Shown here piece by piece: positions 1-7,886 of a stretch of DNA of 64,000 bases. Position 1 is the stretch's first letter. Each line of letters starts with the position of its first letter. The notes beneath the pieces were generated by a model, which had not been told where the DNA came from, did not search any database, and was given only the letters and a program-made list of their open reading frames with translations. Where the stretch lies: positions 62,001-126,000 of the forward strand of contig NZ_BAOS01000003.1 in NCBI RefSeq assembly GCF_002443295.1. Direction: 5' to 3'. A program made the translations under genes and the position numbers. This DNA comes from Candidatus Scalindua japonica. Lineage in GTDB: Bacteria > Planctomycetota > Brocadiia > Brocadiales > Scalinduaceae.

Positions 1-383
1 ACGCCAATATTGAAGACTTTAGCGGTCTCGGTCAGAAACATCCTCTGCTGGCGGTAGTAATGTCCATATTCATGTTCTCCCTGGCAGGCATACCGCCATT
101 AATAGGGTTTATGGGAAAATTCTACATCTTCAGTGCTGCTATTAAATCTGGATTTCTCATACTGGCGATTATTGGTGTAATCAACAGTGTGATATCCGTT
201 TACTACTATTTAAGAGTTACCGTTGTAATCTATATGAAAAACCCTGAACGAGAATTCACGCCGCTTTCACTTTCACCATTCATCATCTTTGCTATCCTGG
301 TTACCGTCTTCGGCACAATATTTTTCGGTATTTTCCCCTCAAAGATAATCGCGTTCGCCCAGAAGTCTGCTGTTTTGTTTTAA
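1..383 (+). CDS. nuoN: NADH-quinone oxidoreductase subunit N, C-terminal part (5' end outside window)
   Basis: This is the C-terminal end of a NuoN-type proton-pumping subunit of respiratory complex I, an inner-membrane antiporter-like protein. The frame is open from the window edge (first full codon at base 3), so the true start lies outside. The segment FSLAGIPPLIGFMGKFYIF is a hallmark of the NuoN/NuoM/NuoL family, and the rest is strongly hydrophobic, consistent with about three membrane helices ending at a short polar tail. The upstream nuo genes should lie to the left. A weak hairpin (7-bp stem, 396-412) follows the stop. NuoN is preferred over NuoM/L because of the short tail after the last helix and the wording of the motif. 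Confidence 0.85.
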   Translation, partial: ANIEDFSGLGQKHPLLAVVMSIFMFSLAGIPPLIGFMGKFYIFSAAIKSGFLILAIIGVINSVISVYYYLRVTVVIYMKNPEREFTPLSLSPFIIFAILVTVFGTIFFGIFPSKIIAFAQKSAVLF

Positions 384-972
384 CATATCCTCGTGCTAAT
401 TTGTGAAATTAGTGTCTAAAGCCTTCTTTGTCAATCTCTTTTTTCTTAACATAAAAAAACTGTATGATTATTATCACCTTTTTCTCAATTCAACATACAT
501 AAAACTATTCCGCACACAGGATGGAGTGGAGAGCTATTCTATACTAGATGTTTAAGTTAAAAAAGGATTTAGACACATGAAACGTCTTGCCTGAAACCAT
601 TTTACTCGAATCATAACCTAAGTTCGACAAACAATTCTAAGAAAAGAGTGTAAAGTCGACTGAATCAAATAAAAACAAGTTGTAATTTAATTTTATTGTT
701 TACCCAGTCACAGTGATGTGTAGTACTTGCTCTTGGAAATAAATTGCTCTGCTTGCCAAAGTCGCCCCCCATTGCGATAATCAGTATCATTATGTTTATT
801 CGCGAAAAGACAAAAAAGTCCAGGGGCAAAAAGATATATATTTGACATCAGCTGATAGAATCAGTTCGCACCACAGCAGGCCCGAGACAGCAAATAGTTT
901 TAAATCCTGGATAGCTTCAGCTACCTGAAGATAAATGGAAAGAGCTTGCCAATTGTATTGAAGAATTGTTAA
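384..972. other. intergenic, no gene recognised
   Basis: About 590 bases separate nuoN from the transposase remnant. There is a short stem-loop at 396-412 (CTAATTT-gtg-AAATTAG) that could end nuoN transcription, although no T-run follows. Minus-strand open frames here show no recognisable motif. The last 100 or so bases probably belong to the decayed transposase, since a readable stretch (KELANCIEELL) appears just before a stop at 970. Confidence 0.5.
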
Positions 973-1623
973 CCAATTAAAGACGTTGCAGTAAAAGAAA
1001 ACACTCAATATGAGCAAGGAGCAATAGAACGAGAGTTGTCGAATCGTGCGAAGGAGATATTTTCTCTAAAAGAGATAGAAATTTTATATGATTTAACGAA
1101 TACCTATTTCGAAGGAAGCAAGAGGGGTAGTATAATAGCCAAGCATTACAAGTCAAAGGAGAAACAGGAAGCAGACGGACGGTAAAGTGACTGATAATCA
1201 ATTTGAAAAAAATGAGCAATGCGCACAAATGAGGCATCGCTTGGTACCTATGTGTTACGGACAAACCGTCCTGATCTTTGTTCTGAGGAGATATCCAGCA
1301 TTCATAGATCTCTGACAACACGAGTAGATAGTTTTAGAAACATGAAAGGCAATCTGGGTTTGCGTCCAAACGTTCATCATGCCGATATCCCAACTCTTGC
1401 CCATGTACATATCGCAGTATTGGCTTATCATATGCTTACAGGCATATTAAAAAAATTACGAACAGCGGATGTTCATTATAATTGGAATACGATTCGTAAT
1501 ATTCTTGCAACACATGTAAGGGTAACAACCAATATGAACACAGAGGATGGACACGTTATTGACGTCAGAACATACACAACCAACAGAAAAGCAGCATATG
1601 ATTTACAAAAAGCTACATATTAA
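973..1623 (+). pseudogene. IS1634-like (IS4 superfamily) transposase remnant
   Basis: Two pieces of one transposase lie in different frames. The first (973-1182) contains LYDLTNTYFEGSKRG, the stretch around the first catalytic Asp of IS1634-type DDE transposases. The second (1219-1620) has GTYVLRTNRPDL, FRNMKGNLGLRP and HVHIAVLAYHML, the C-terminal block with the catalytic Glu region of the same family. The middle of the protein, including the second Asp region, is missing, so the gene is dead. No terminal inverted repeats are evident. A different, separately truncated member of the family lies near 47.5-48.0 kb. Confidence 0.75.
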
Positions 1624-1773
1624 ACATACACCTTTAGGAAGGAAATACATGAAATCATCTGTTAAAATGCAAAGATGTAGTGCCGAAAATTGAGACACGG
1701 AAAACTTAATTACCTGTAATTATGAGAGCTGAAAATTTTATTTGTTGAACTTCGGCTAATAACCGTTCTCCTT

Positions 1774-1818
1774 TATGAACAGCTTAAACAGTTTAAACAA
1801 TTTCTTTACAATTTTTAC
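1774..1818. repeat. 9-bp phased degenerate repeat array (5 units), upstream of the four-helix-bundle gene
   Basis: Read in steps of nine bases from 1774 the units are TATGAACAG, CTTAAACAG, TTTAAACAA, TTTCTTTAC and AATTTTTAC. The array runs up to the ribosome binding site (GGAGG) of the gene at 1833. Similar arrays in the same step of nine lie at 2293-2382, 3661-3723 and 3822-3956. Confidence 0.7.
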
Positions 1819-1832
1819 ATGGAGGTAATACA

Positions 1833-2288
1833 ATGTCTGCTAAATATTTCGAAGATTTAGAAGCCTGGAAACTGTCAAGAAAATTGACAAATCAGATTTA
1901 TAAGATAAGTAATGATGGCAGATTTGCCAGAGACTACGGTCTACGTGATCAGATAAGGAGGGCCGCGGTTTCAATCATGTCAAACATTGCTGAAGGATAT
2001 GAAAGAAACGGTAATCAGGAATTTATTCAATTTCTCTCAATAGCAAAAGCATCATGTGGCGAAGTAAGATCACAACTATACGTCGCTATGGACCAATCCT
2101 ATATCATCAAAACAAAGAGTGAGCAATTAATTGATGAATGCAGGAAACTTTCAATCATGATAAATAACTTTATTGAGTACCTGAAAGGAAGTAAATATAA
2201 AGGTACTAAATACAAGATACCAGAGCAGAAAACCACAAAAGAAAAACTGGATGAAATGGTAAAACAGATTAAAGCAAAGTCTAAGTAA
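1833..2288 (+). CDS. four-helix bundle protein (23S rRNA intervening-sequence / S23-like family)
   Basis: The 151-aa product matches the four-helix-bundle family first known from 23S rRNA intervening sequences and related to the bAvd accessory proteins of diversity-generating retroelements. Key wording is FEDLEAWKLSRKLTNQIYK near the start, then LRDQIRRAAVSIMSNIAEGYER, FLSIAKASCGEVRSQLYVA and a closing helix; the last 35 residues are a Lys-rich tail. The start is supported by GGAGG nine bases upstream. No rRNA gene and no reverse transcriptase lie nearby, so this is a stand-alone copy of unknown role. It is closely bracketed by 9-bp repeat arrays, one ending at its ribosome binding site and one beginning five bases after its stop, which suggests the arrays and gene may travel as one unit. 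Confidence 0.85.
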   Translation: MSAKYFEDLEAWKLSRKLTNQIYKISNDGRFARDYGLRDQIRRAAVSIMSNIAEGYERNGNQEFIQFLSIAKASCGEVRSQLYVAMDQSYIIKTKSEQLIDECRKLSIMINNFIEYLKGSKYKGTKYKIPEQKTTKEKLDEMVKQIKAKSK

Positions 2289-2292
2289 ATTG

Positions 2293-2382
2293 TATAAACA
2301 GTGTAAACGGCTAGAACAGATTAAAAAGTTTAATCCGTTTAAACCGCTTAAACCGTTTAATCGGATTAAACGGTTTGAACGG
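2293..2382. repeat. 9-bp phased degenerate repeat array (10 units), downstream of the four-helix-bundle gene
   Basis: Ten consecutive nine-base units in perfect register: TATAAACAG, TGTAAACGG, CTAGAACAG, ATTAAAAAG, TTTAATCCG, TTTAAACCG, CTTAAACCG, TTTAATCGG, ATTAAACGG, TTTGAACGG. The consensus is close to TTTAAACCG. The array starts five bases after the stop codon. Within it lies a perfect 13-bp inverted repeat (see 2350-2376). Confidence 0.85.
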
Positions 2383-2389
2383 CTTTTTA
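2350..2389 (+). terminator. probable intrinsic terminator formed by repeat units
   Basis: AAACCGTTTAATC (2350-2362) and GATTAAACGGTTT (2364-2376) are perfect reverse complements separated by one base, so the real loop would be a few bases. GAACGGC and a run of five T follow. The stem is built from the 9-bp repeat units, and could end the transcript of the four-helix-bundle gene. Confidence 0.45.
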
Positions 2390-2881
2390 TATTTCCATTT
2401 AGCCCTGAGGATCTGAACAAGTGTAGTAGAGAAAATACGGGAAAAATAGTCTTAAAAGCAATTGTTTCAATAATCAACATAGTGTTTAAAAAGGTAACAC
2501 AATGATGGAAGTAAAAAAATATTGTGTTAATTCTGTGTTATTTTAAAAAATTAAAATCAGCTTAAGGCTGAGGTGATTAACCTGGCCCGGTCGGAACTGA
2601 TTCATCCGGGCAGGAGGGGAAACTCTTTCTGCAAAAACTCTGTTTTTTTTGAAGGCCGGTTTTCTTATCCAACACGAATATTGAAACTGATACTATTAAA
2701 ATTAACAATTGGCAACAATTTTGCAAATCAAAGAGAATCTTACAAAATCCTAAATTACGACCTGCATAATTCTAAAACTAAAGCTCGATGAAATTTAAAG
2801 TCACCTGATAAGAAACACGACATGTTTTATCAGACAGAAATACGACGCAGTAATTTTCGTCGATGGCTTAACTTGAATATC
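2383..2881. other. intergenic upstream of cas6
   Basis: About 500 bases without a gene I can support. A GC-rich imperfect hairpin lies near 2581-2615 (GCCCGG paired with CCGGGC). The short open frame at 2573-2791 has no recognisable motif. The promoter of the cas operon is presumably here, but I cannot place it. Confidence 0.4.
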
Positions 2882-3658
2882 ATGAAATTGAAAATATCTC
2901 TTATTTCGGACAAAGAAGTTGTTCTACCAAAAGAGTTTAACTACATAACCCAGGCTCTGATTTATCAGCTTATTGACAAAGTGCCTGCCCAATGGCTGCA
3001 TGAAGATGGTTTTAAAGTAGAAAAACGATCTTTCAAACTATTTGTATTCTCATCAATTCTTGAAAAAGCTAAATATTATAAGCAAAAGGTGATTTTTACC
3101 TTTCCTCACGCAATCAGTTTTTACATTTCTTCCCCTGTTTCCTGGATTCTTGAGCAGGTGGCAAAGAATACGGTTTTCCCTGCCCGACATCTTTCTGGTG
3201 GGAGCGAGAGGATAATGTTTGGTCAGAACAAAATGAGTATTTCATCAGTTGAAATCATAAAGAATGATGAAATAACAGAAAACAAGATAAGGATCAACGC
3301 TCTGACTCCTATAGAAATCCATTCAACTCTTCTGAAAGGAGACGGCAGTAAAAAAACCTACTACTACTCTCCATCAGAAACAGAGTACAGCGAATTAATA
3401 AGCGAAAATCTCAGAAAGAAATGGGAAGCATATTACAAAGAAAATTGTCCATACAATATTACAACCGAACCGGTACAGATTAAATATTGCAGGGAAAGGA
3501 TAAGGTCTTTCAAAGGCACAGTCATAAAGGGTTGGACAGGCCATTTCTGGATTGAAGGCGAACCGGAGTTCCTGCAGTTTGCATTCGCAGTGGGACTGGG
3601 ATCGAGGAATAGTAGCGGGTTTGGGTTTATTGAAAAAGTAGAGAGAGCAGGAGTTTAA
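2882..3658 (+). CDS. cas6: CRISPR-associated endoribonuclease Cas6
   Basis: Cas6 cuts the CRISPR transcript inside each repeat to make crRNAs that keep an 8-base 5' handle (ATTGAAAC for this array's repeat). The 258-aa protein begins MKLKISLIS, has LPKEFNYITQALIYQLI as the usual opening helix of the first RAMP fold, and ends with the glycine-rich loop AVGLGSRNSSGFGFIEKV typical of the family. I chose the ATG at 2882 because Cas6 proteins normally begin at this beta strand; an in-frame ATG at 2822 would add 20 unrelated residues. No strong ribosome binding site is visible for either. It is separated from cas8b by 660 bases that contain repeat arrays and a decayed duplicate of its own 3' end. 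Confidence 0.9.
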   Translation: MKLKISLISDKEVVLPKEFNYITQALIYQLIDKVPAQWLHEDGFKVEKRSFKLFVFSSILEKAKYYKQKVIFTFPHAISFYISSPVSWILEQVAKNTVFPARHLSGGSERIMFGQNKMSISSVEIIKNDEITENKIRINALTPIEIHSTLLKGDGSKKTYYYSPSETEYSELISENLRKKWEAYYKENCPYNITTEPVQIKYCRERIRSFKGTVIKGWTGHFWIEGEPEFLQFAFAVGLGSRNSSGFGFIEKVERAGV

Positions 3659-3660
3659 GT

Positions 3661-3723
3661 AATTTTTACAGTTCTAACGCTTTTACAACTTGAACAGTTT
3701 GAACAATTTAAATCATTTATATA
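3661..3723. repeat. 9-bp phased degenerate repeat array (7 units), downstream of cas6
   Basis: Units in steps of nine: AATTTTTAC, AGTTCTAAC, GCTTTTACA, ACTTGAACA, GTTTGAACA, ATTTAAATC, ATTTATATA. The array begins two bases after the cas6 stop, repeating the arrangement seen after the four-helix-bundle gene. The unit AATTTTTAC also occurs in the array at 1774-1818. Confidence 0.65.
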
Positions 3724-3821
3724 TGGCACGAAAGCAGATCACCCGCACTTGTTATTTGCCTTGTGACTGACGACCTTTTTGTTGATGCAAAGTATCTGAT
3801 TCGAATGACAAAATTGCTTAC

Positions 3822-3956
3822 GTTGAACTGTTCGAACAGTTTGTATTCATTTGCTCCGTTTGAACAGCTTAAACCACTTGAACTGCTTAAACAACTTAAC
3901 CTGTTTAATTGGCTTGAATGGTTTAAGCTACTTAACCCGTTTAAACAGTTAGTATA
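3822..3956. repeat. 9-bp phased degenerate repeat array (15 units)
   Basis: Fifteen nine-base units in unbroken register, from GTTGAACTG (3822) and TTCGAACAG through GTTTGAACA, GCTTAAACC, ACTTGAACT, GCTTAAACA, ACTTAACCT, GTTTAATTG, GCTTGAATG, GTTTAAGCT, ACTTAACCC and GTTTAAACA to GTTAGTATA. Because nine is a multiple of three, both strands give false leucine-rich open frames, which explains apparent ORFs at 3763-3960 (plus) and 3717-3971 (minus). Confidence 0.85.
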
Positions 3957-4132
3957 TTGAAGAGTAAGCACAGATTTGACTCGACGTACACTGAAGAAAC
4001 TGAGGGCATCCGTCCAGGTAGAATGTCTCGGAAGAAGTCAGCATGTTAAATGGCAGAAGACAAAAAACGGGAATCAGGTTATACCCGATTATATAGGTAA
4101 TTAGTTGGGTAATAAAAAAATTGATCATGTGT

Positions 4133-4312
4133 AGATGATATATTGCGTGCAAAGGATTAGGACTTTTAAAAGCCACAATCATAAAGGTCTGGACCGGTCA
4201 CTTCTAGCTGGAAAGAAAACCGGAGTTACTACAATTTGCGATTACGGCTGGATTGAGATCGAGGAATAGCAGCGGGTTTGGGTTTGTTGAAAAAGTGGAG
4301 AAAAGAAAGGGA
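4133..4312 (+). pseudogene. decayed second copy of the cas6 3' end
   Basis: This stretch aligns almost without gaps to cas6 bases 3474-3655. Shared blocks include ATCGAGGAATAG, AGCGGGTTTGGGTTT and TTGAAAAAGT. The copy carries an in-frame TAG where cas6 has TGG in its HFWIE segment, plus other substitutions, so it is not functional. It still contains the sequence for the Gly-rich loop. It directly precedes cas8b. The gap between the real cas6 end and this copy is filled by two 9-bp repeat arrays. Confidence 0.85.
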
Positions 4313-4320
4313 ATAAAAGA

Positions 4321-6342
4321 ATGCTGAAAGAGATTGTTGAGTTTTCTACGAAATTAGAAGATGCCGGGATTTATGAAATGGTTAACGAAGAAGAGAAGAA
4401 ACTTGATAAACCTGTTATGGTTATTCCGGTCACCGATGATCTGAAAGAAATTAAAACGGATGATATATATTTTGTTTTTAAAGACATAAAAGATGGGGCG
4501 GTTGAAAACGGAGTTACTGTAAAAAAGCAATATGTCATTTTAGATGGAAAGAAAGAAAACGAGATCAAATGGGAAATGAAGAATAGCGAAGACAACCCAT
4601 CAAATTTGAAAAATTGTTCTAATGAAAACGTACAATGGCAGAATATACTAAAGTCGTTATCTATTTATACAAAAAAACCGTCTAATGATCCTAAGGGTAA
4701 TAAAAGCATAGGGAGTAACAAAGGTACAAATTCATACAGTCTACTTATTTTTGAAGGCAAGTTTGACAGTGGTACATTAAGTAACAGGAAGTTTAAAGGC
4801 GACATCTTTAATTGCAAGCAAGGTTTTTCACAAAAACTGGTAGACACATACAGGAAATCAAATATTCTAAAAGGTCTGCCGGCTGATTTAAATGAAGAGT
4901 TGAAGGATAATTATTTAAAGTTGTTTAGTTCTGTAGGTTCAGATGCCAATATAACTGACATCTGGAAAAAAATTGATGGATTAAAAAACATGCTATCCGT
5001 TTTAGATGAAAAAAAGAATGAGTGGAAATTTCCTGGCAATGCAATGTTTGTTATATTTAAACTTCCTGATATTTTTTATTCACAAGAAAACAATTACAAG
5101 ATATGGCATGATAAATATCTACAAAAGAAGATATTTAAAGAACAATTGGACAAATATCCACAGGGTGATTGTTGTGCTTGTAATAAAAAAAATATAAGCA
5201 TTTATATTCCCAATGCATTTCATAATTTGGATCAAGGAAAACCTTTTTTAAAGCATCATGATAGATTTGTCGATTACAACATTGAGGTATGTGAAACATG
5301 TTCACTAGACATTTATAAATTTCAGGAATATTTTTTAAACAAACTTAAGGTCACATTGTTCCCTCTGTTTATCAATACAAATGACAGAGAAAATGTCATT
5401 AATTTTTTTAAGAAGGAAGGTAAGGTAACGAAAAAAGGATTCAAAGAGATTATTCATGAAGTTTATAAAAACAGTTCAAACGAAGAATTAGACTTTTATC
5501 TGATTATTTATAATTGGAATGATAAAATAATCGCCTTTGACTATATTACAGGTTTTAAATTTAAAATGTATGGAGAAATTATATTTTCAATTGAGAGTAC
5601 GCTTGATAAGTTCTTTTTTAATAAAAAACTTATAAATCACTACTTTTCAGAAATTAAAGAGAAAAAAAAGAAAGGTTCTAAAAAAGAAAGCAAGGTACCA
5701 AAAGGTGCCGAACGTGGTAATCATCAAATGGATATTCTTGTATACAAATATAGGCAACAGCTTTTTGATTATTTTTATAGAGCAAAATATACAGGATTAT
5801 CACAAAAAATCTTAGCTGATATCTATTTTGATTCTCTGAAAGTGAGACTTAGGGAGTTTTTCGATAAAAAAGAGGATAATAAAACAACGTATTACAACCT
5901 TAAAAATATGAGCGATGTCTATTTTGATTTAGACAGTATATTCAGCAAAAAGGAGACAAAAATGGAAACCGTAGAAAGGATTAAAAAGGAGGGGAAGATT
6001 ACGGATAAAGAGAGTTTCGCCTATTATGCAGGACAAATAGCCTACTATCTTTTAAACCAATCAAAGTCCTCTGAAAAAACACATGCCATGATAGAGCCAT
6101 TCATAAACATGAATAATTTTGGACTACTTGCTGAAAGGATTAAGGAATTGTTTAATTCCTACAAACATGCCATTCCGCTTAATGCTAAAAGATTTAATGA
6201 AATGTTTTCAGGAATGTCGGGATTCCTTTACGACAACAAAGAAGAGAAGTTCACCAGGGAGTTAATAACTCTTTTTTATGCCGGTTATTTTAATAGTAAC
6301 GAAAATATTTTTTATGCTTCGTCAAAGGAGGGAGAAAAGTGA
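4321..6342 (+). CDS. cas8b: type I-B Cascade large subunit Cas8b (Csh1/TM1802-like)
   Basis: Large subunit of the type I-B interference complex, expected to recognise the PAM and recruit Cas3. The 673-aa length and position directly before cas7 and cas5 fit the Csh1/TM1802 family. Two Cys pairs (C283/C286 in CCACNKK and C324/C327 in CETCSLD) form the zinc-finger typical of this family. The protein is Lys-rich and diverged, so the name rests on architecture and neighbours more than on a long conserved motif. An AG-rich ribosome binding site precedes the ATG. The stop overlaps the cas7 start (ATG... GTGA), indicating translational coupling. Confidence 0.8.
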   Translation: MLKEIVEFSTKLEDAGIYEMVNEEEKKLDKPVMVIPVTDDLKEIKTDDIYFVFKDIKDGAVENGVTVKKQYVILDGKKENEIKWEMKNSEDNPSNLKNCSNENVQWQNILKSLSIYTKKPSNDPKGNKSIGSNKGTNSYSLLIFEGKFDSGTLSNRKFKGDIFNCKQGFSQKLVDTYRKSNILKGLPADLNEELKDNYLKLFSSVGSDANITDIWKKIDGLKNMLSVLDEKKNEWKFPGNAMFVIFKLPDIFYSQENNYKIWHDKYLQKKIFKEQLDKYPQGDCCACNKKNISIYIPNAFHNLDQGKPFLKHHDRFVDYNIEVCETCSLDIYKFQEYFLNKLKVTLFPLFINTNDRENVINFFKKEGKVTKKGFKEIIHEVYKNSSNEELDFYLIIYNWNDKIIAFDYITGFKFKMYGEIIFSIESTLDKFFFNKKLINHYFSEIKEKKKKGSKKESKVPKGAERGNHQMDILVYKYRQQLFDYFYRAKYTGLSQKILADIYFDSLKVRLREFFDKKEDNKTTYYNLKNMSDVYFDLDSIFSKKETKMETVERIKKEGKITDKESFAYYAGQIAYYLLNQSKSSEKTHAMIEPFINMNNFGLLAERIKELFNSYKHAIPLNAKRFNEMFSGMSGFLYDNKEEKFTRELITLFYAGYFNSNENIFYASSKEGEK

Positions 6343-7301
6343 ACGAAACTAAAGAAACAAAACAAGATGAAAGTGAATTCAAAAGCAGATGTTATGGAAT
6401 TATTGTAATAAAGAGTGAAAACAGTAATTTTAATGCTGACTTTACCGGTAATCCAAGAAGGTTGCCTGATGAAAATGGGACTATCTACGCAACTGATAAG
6501 GCATTAAAGTATGCCATTAGAAAATACTGGGTAGATAACAGTCAGAATGTCTTTGTCTGGAAAACCTTCAGAAAAGATAACGGTAAGTATCTGCCATATA
6601 CTCTTGAAGAAAGATACAAAAATATGAAAGAAAAACTAGAGAAAGAGACGCCTCTGGAAGTTTTCGCGGAATGTATTGATACAAAACTGTTTGGGATTAC
6701 CTTCGCAATGCAATCCGCTACAGAAGGAGAAAGTAAAAATATATCTCTTACCGGCCCTGTTCAAATAAGCTATGGAGTAAACAAGTATGTAGAAAATATT
6801 ATTTTCTCAAATGACATACTTTCTCCATACGCTACAGATTCCGGAGACAAAAGTTCAACAATAGGAAATGAAAACAAGGCAAAGGAGATTTATTATGTGT
6901 ACGATTTTGTAGTAAACCCTTCAAACATACTTAACCATTATGAAGATAATCCCGAAGTGCAGGAGAAAATGATGCTTAGGGTAGGAGATATAGACAGCCT
7001 GAAAGATGCTCTTAAAAATGCCGTAACAAACCTGAACACCGCATCAAAGGTTGGGTCTGAAAACATGCTTACTCTGTTTATAACGATGAATGAAGGATCA
7101 AAAGTACAAATCCCTACCTTAAAAAGTCTTGTAAGGATAACAAAAAACAGTGGAAATCCTACAATAGATTTTACATCAGTAGTGAAAACGCTTAATAATT
7201 ATGGAGAAAAGAGTATGGAATTGTATTACGATAACACTTTGATTGATGTGAAAGGTTGTGACCAAATTGATAACAAACATCAATCAAATAACAAGTATTA
7301 A
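6339..7301 (+). CDS. cas7: Cascade backbone subunit Cas7 (Csh2, type I-B)
   Basis: Cas7 polymerises along the crRNA to form the Cascade backbone. The 320-aa product has the opening strand SRCYGIIVIKSENSNFNADF followed by GNPRRLPD, characteristic of Csh2/Cas7b, and NISLTGPVQISYGVNKY in the middle, matching the conserved GPVQ segment. It begins at a GTG four bases before the cas8b stop. The next gene in line is not cas5, as usual in I-B operons, but a toxin-antitoxin pair. Confidence 0.85.
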   Translation: MNETKETKQDESEFKSRCYGIIVIKSENSNFNADFTGNPRRLPDENGTIYATDKALKYAIRKYWVDNSQNVFVWKTFRKDNGKYLPYTLEERYKNMKEKLEKETPLEVFAECIDTKLFGITFAMQSATEGESKNISLTGPVQISYGVNKYVENIIFSNDILSPYATDSGDKSSTIGNENKAKEIYYVYDFVVNPSNILNHYEDNPEVQEKMMLRVGDIDSLKDALKNAVTNLNTASKVGSENMLTLFITMNEGSKVQIPTLKSLVRITKNSGNPTIDFTSVVKTLNNYGEKSMELYYDNTLIDVKGCDQIDNKHQSNNKY

Positions 7302-7351
7302 TTGTTGTTCTCATTTATTTCATTAATAATATTATATTGGAGGTAACTTTT

Positions 7352-7546
7352 ATGGCTATTACTGCAATACAGGGCGTTTGTCATGATGGTAAAATAGAAC
7401 CATTGGAAAAAATTCCTTACAAAACGGATAAGAAGGTTATCATTGTTTTTCTGGATGACGCAGAAGATAGGATATGGGAAAACGCTGTAGCTGAAGATTT
7501 TGTGAAGGGATACTCGGAAAAGGATACCGCTTATGACAAACTATGA
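7352..7546 (+). CDS. antitoxin of a MazF/PemK-type pair (DUF104-like)
   Basis: A 64-aa protein with the pattern GKIEPLEKIPYKTDKKVIIVFL, as in DUF104-like antitoxins, then an acidic C-terminal part ending DFVKGYSEKDTAYDKL that is expected to wrap the toxin. Start chosen at 7352, preceded by TTGGAGG at a good distance; an upstream in-frame start at 7337 would overlap that ribosome binding site. It overlaps the toxin gene by 14 bases. The pair sits between cas7 and cas5 in the same orientation, an unusual location. Confidence 0.75.
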   Translation: MAITAIQGVCHDGKIEPLEKIPYKTDKKVIIVFLDDAEDRIWENAVAEDFVKGYSEKDTAYDKL

Positions 7547-7865
7547 TTTTGGCGATATATTACTCGTGAAATTTCCCTATAGCGAAGAAAAAGGAGAAAC
7601 TAAAAGGCCAGTGGTTGTTTTAGCACAGACAGATGTAAAGGACATTGTTGTGGCAAAGGTGACCAGTATGGAACAAAGAGGCGAATATGATATAGCAATA
7701 GATAATTGGAAACACGTGGGCTTATTATATCCCTCCATTGTTAGAATAGATAAATTGGCTACTCTTTCAAAAGAGAGATTGACAAGAAAACTTGGAGTGC
7801 TGAATGATTCATATAAGCCCAATATAATCTATAAGATAAAACAACTGTTTAAAATAGAGAATTAA
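7533..7865 (+). CDS. MazF/PemK-family endoribonuclease toxin
   Basis: The 110-aa product starts YDFGDILLVKFPYS and continues TKRPVVVLAQ, the N-terminal signature of PemK/MazF-like toxins, then VGLLYPSIVRIDKLATLSKERL, which matches the second conserved block with the catalytic region. Such toxins cleave mRNA when the antitoxin is lost. The start overlaps the antitoxin end, as usual for these pairs. The gene is 21 bases from cas5 and would be co-transcribed with the cas genes. Confidence 0.85.
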   Translation: MTNYDFGDILLVKFPYSEEKGETKRPVVVLAQTDVKDIVVAKVTSMEQRGEYDIAIDNWKHVGLLYPSIVRIDKLATLSKERLTRKLGVLNDSYKPNIIYKIKQLFKIEN

Positions 7866-7886
7866 AATGAATACTGGAGAAAATCA

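Noticed and set aside
1833-2288. Accessory gene of a diversity-generating retroelement
   Set aside because: No reverse transcriptase or template/variable repeat pair was seen within the window.
2290-2505. Basic 71-aa open frame after the four-helix-bundle gene
   Set aside because: It is the translated 9-bp array plus AT-rich sequence; no ribosome binding site or motif.
3724-3740. TGGCACGAAAGCAGATC as a sigma-54 promoter
   Set aside because: The -24 half matches but the TTGC half does not.
3717-3971. Leucine/asparagine-rich open frames on both strands over the repeat array
   Set aside because: They arise from 9-bp repeats, whose period is a multiple of three and keeps all frames open.
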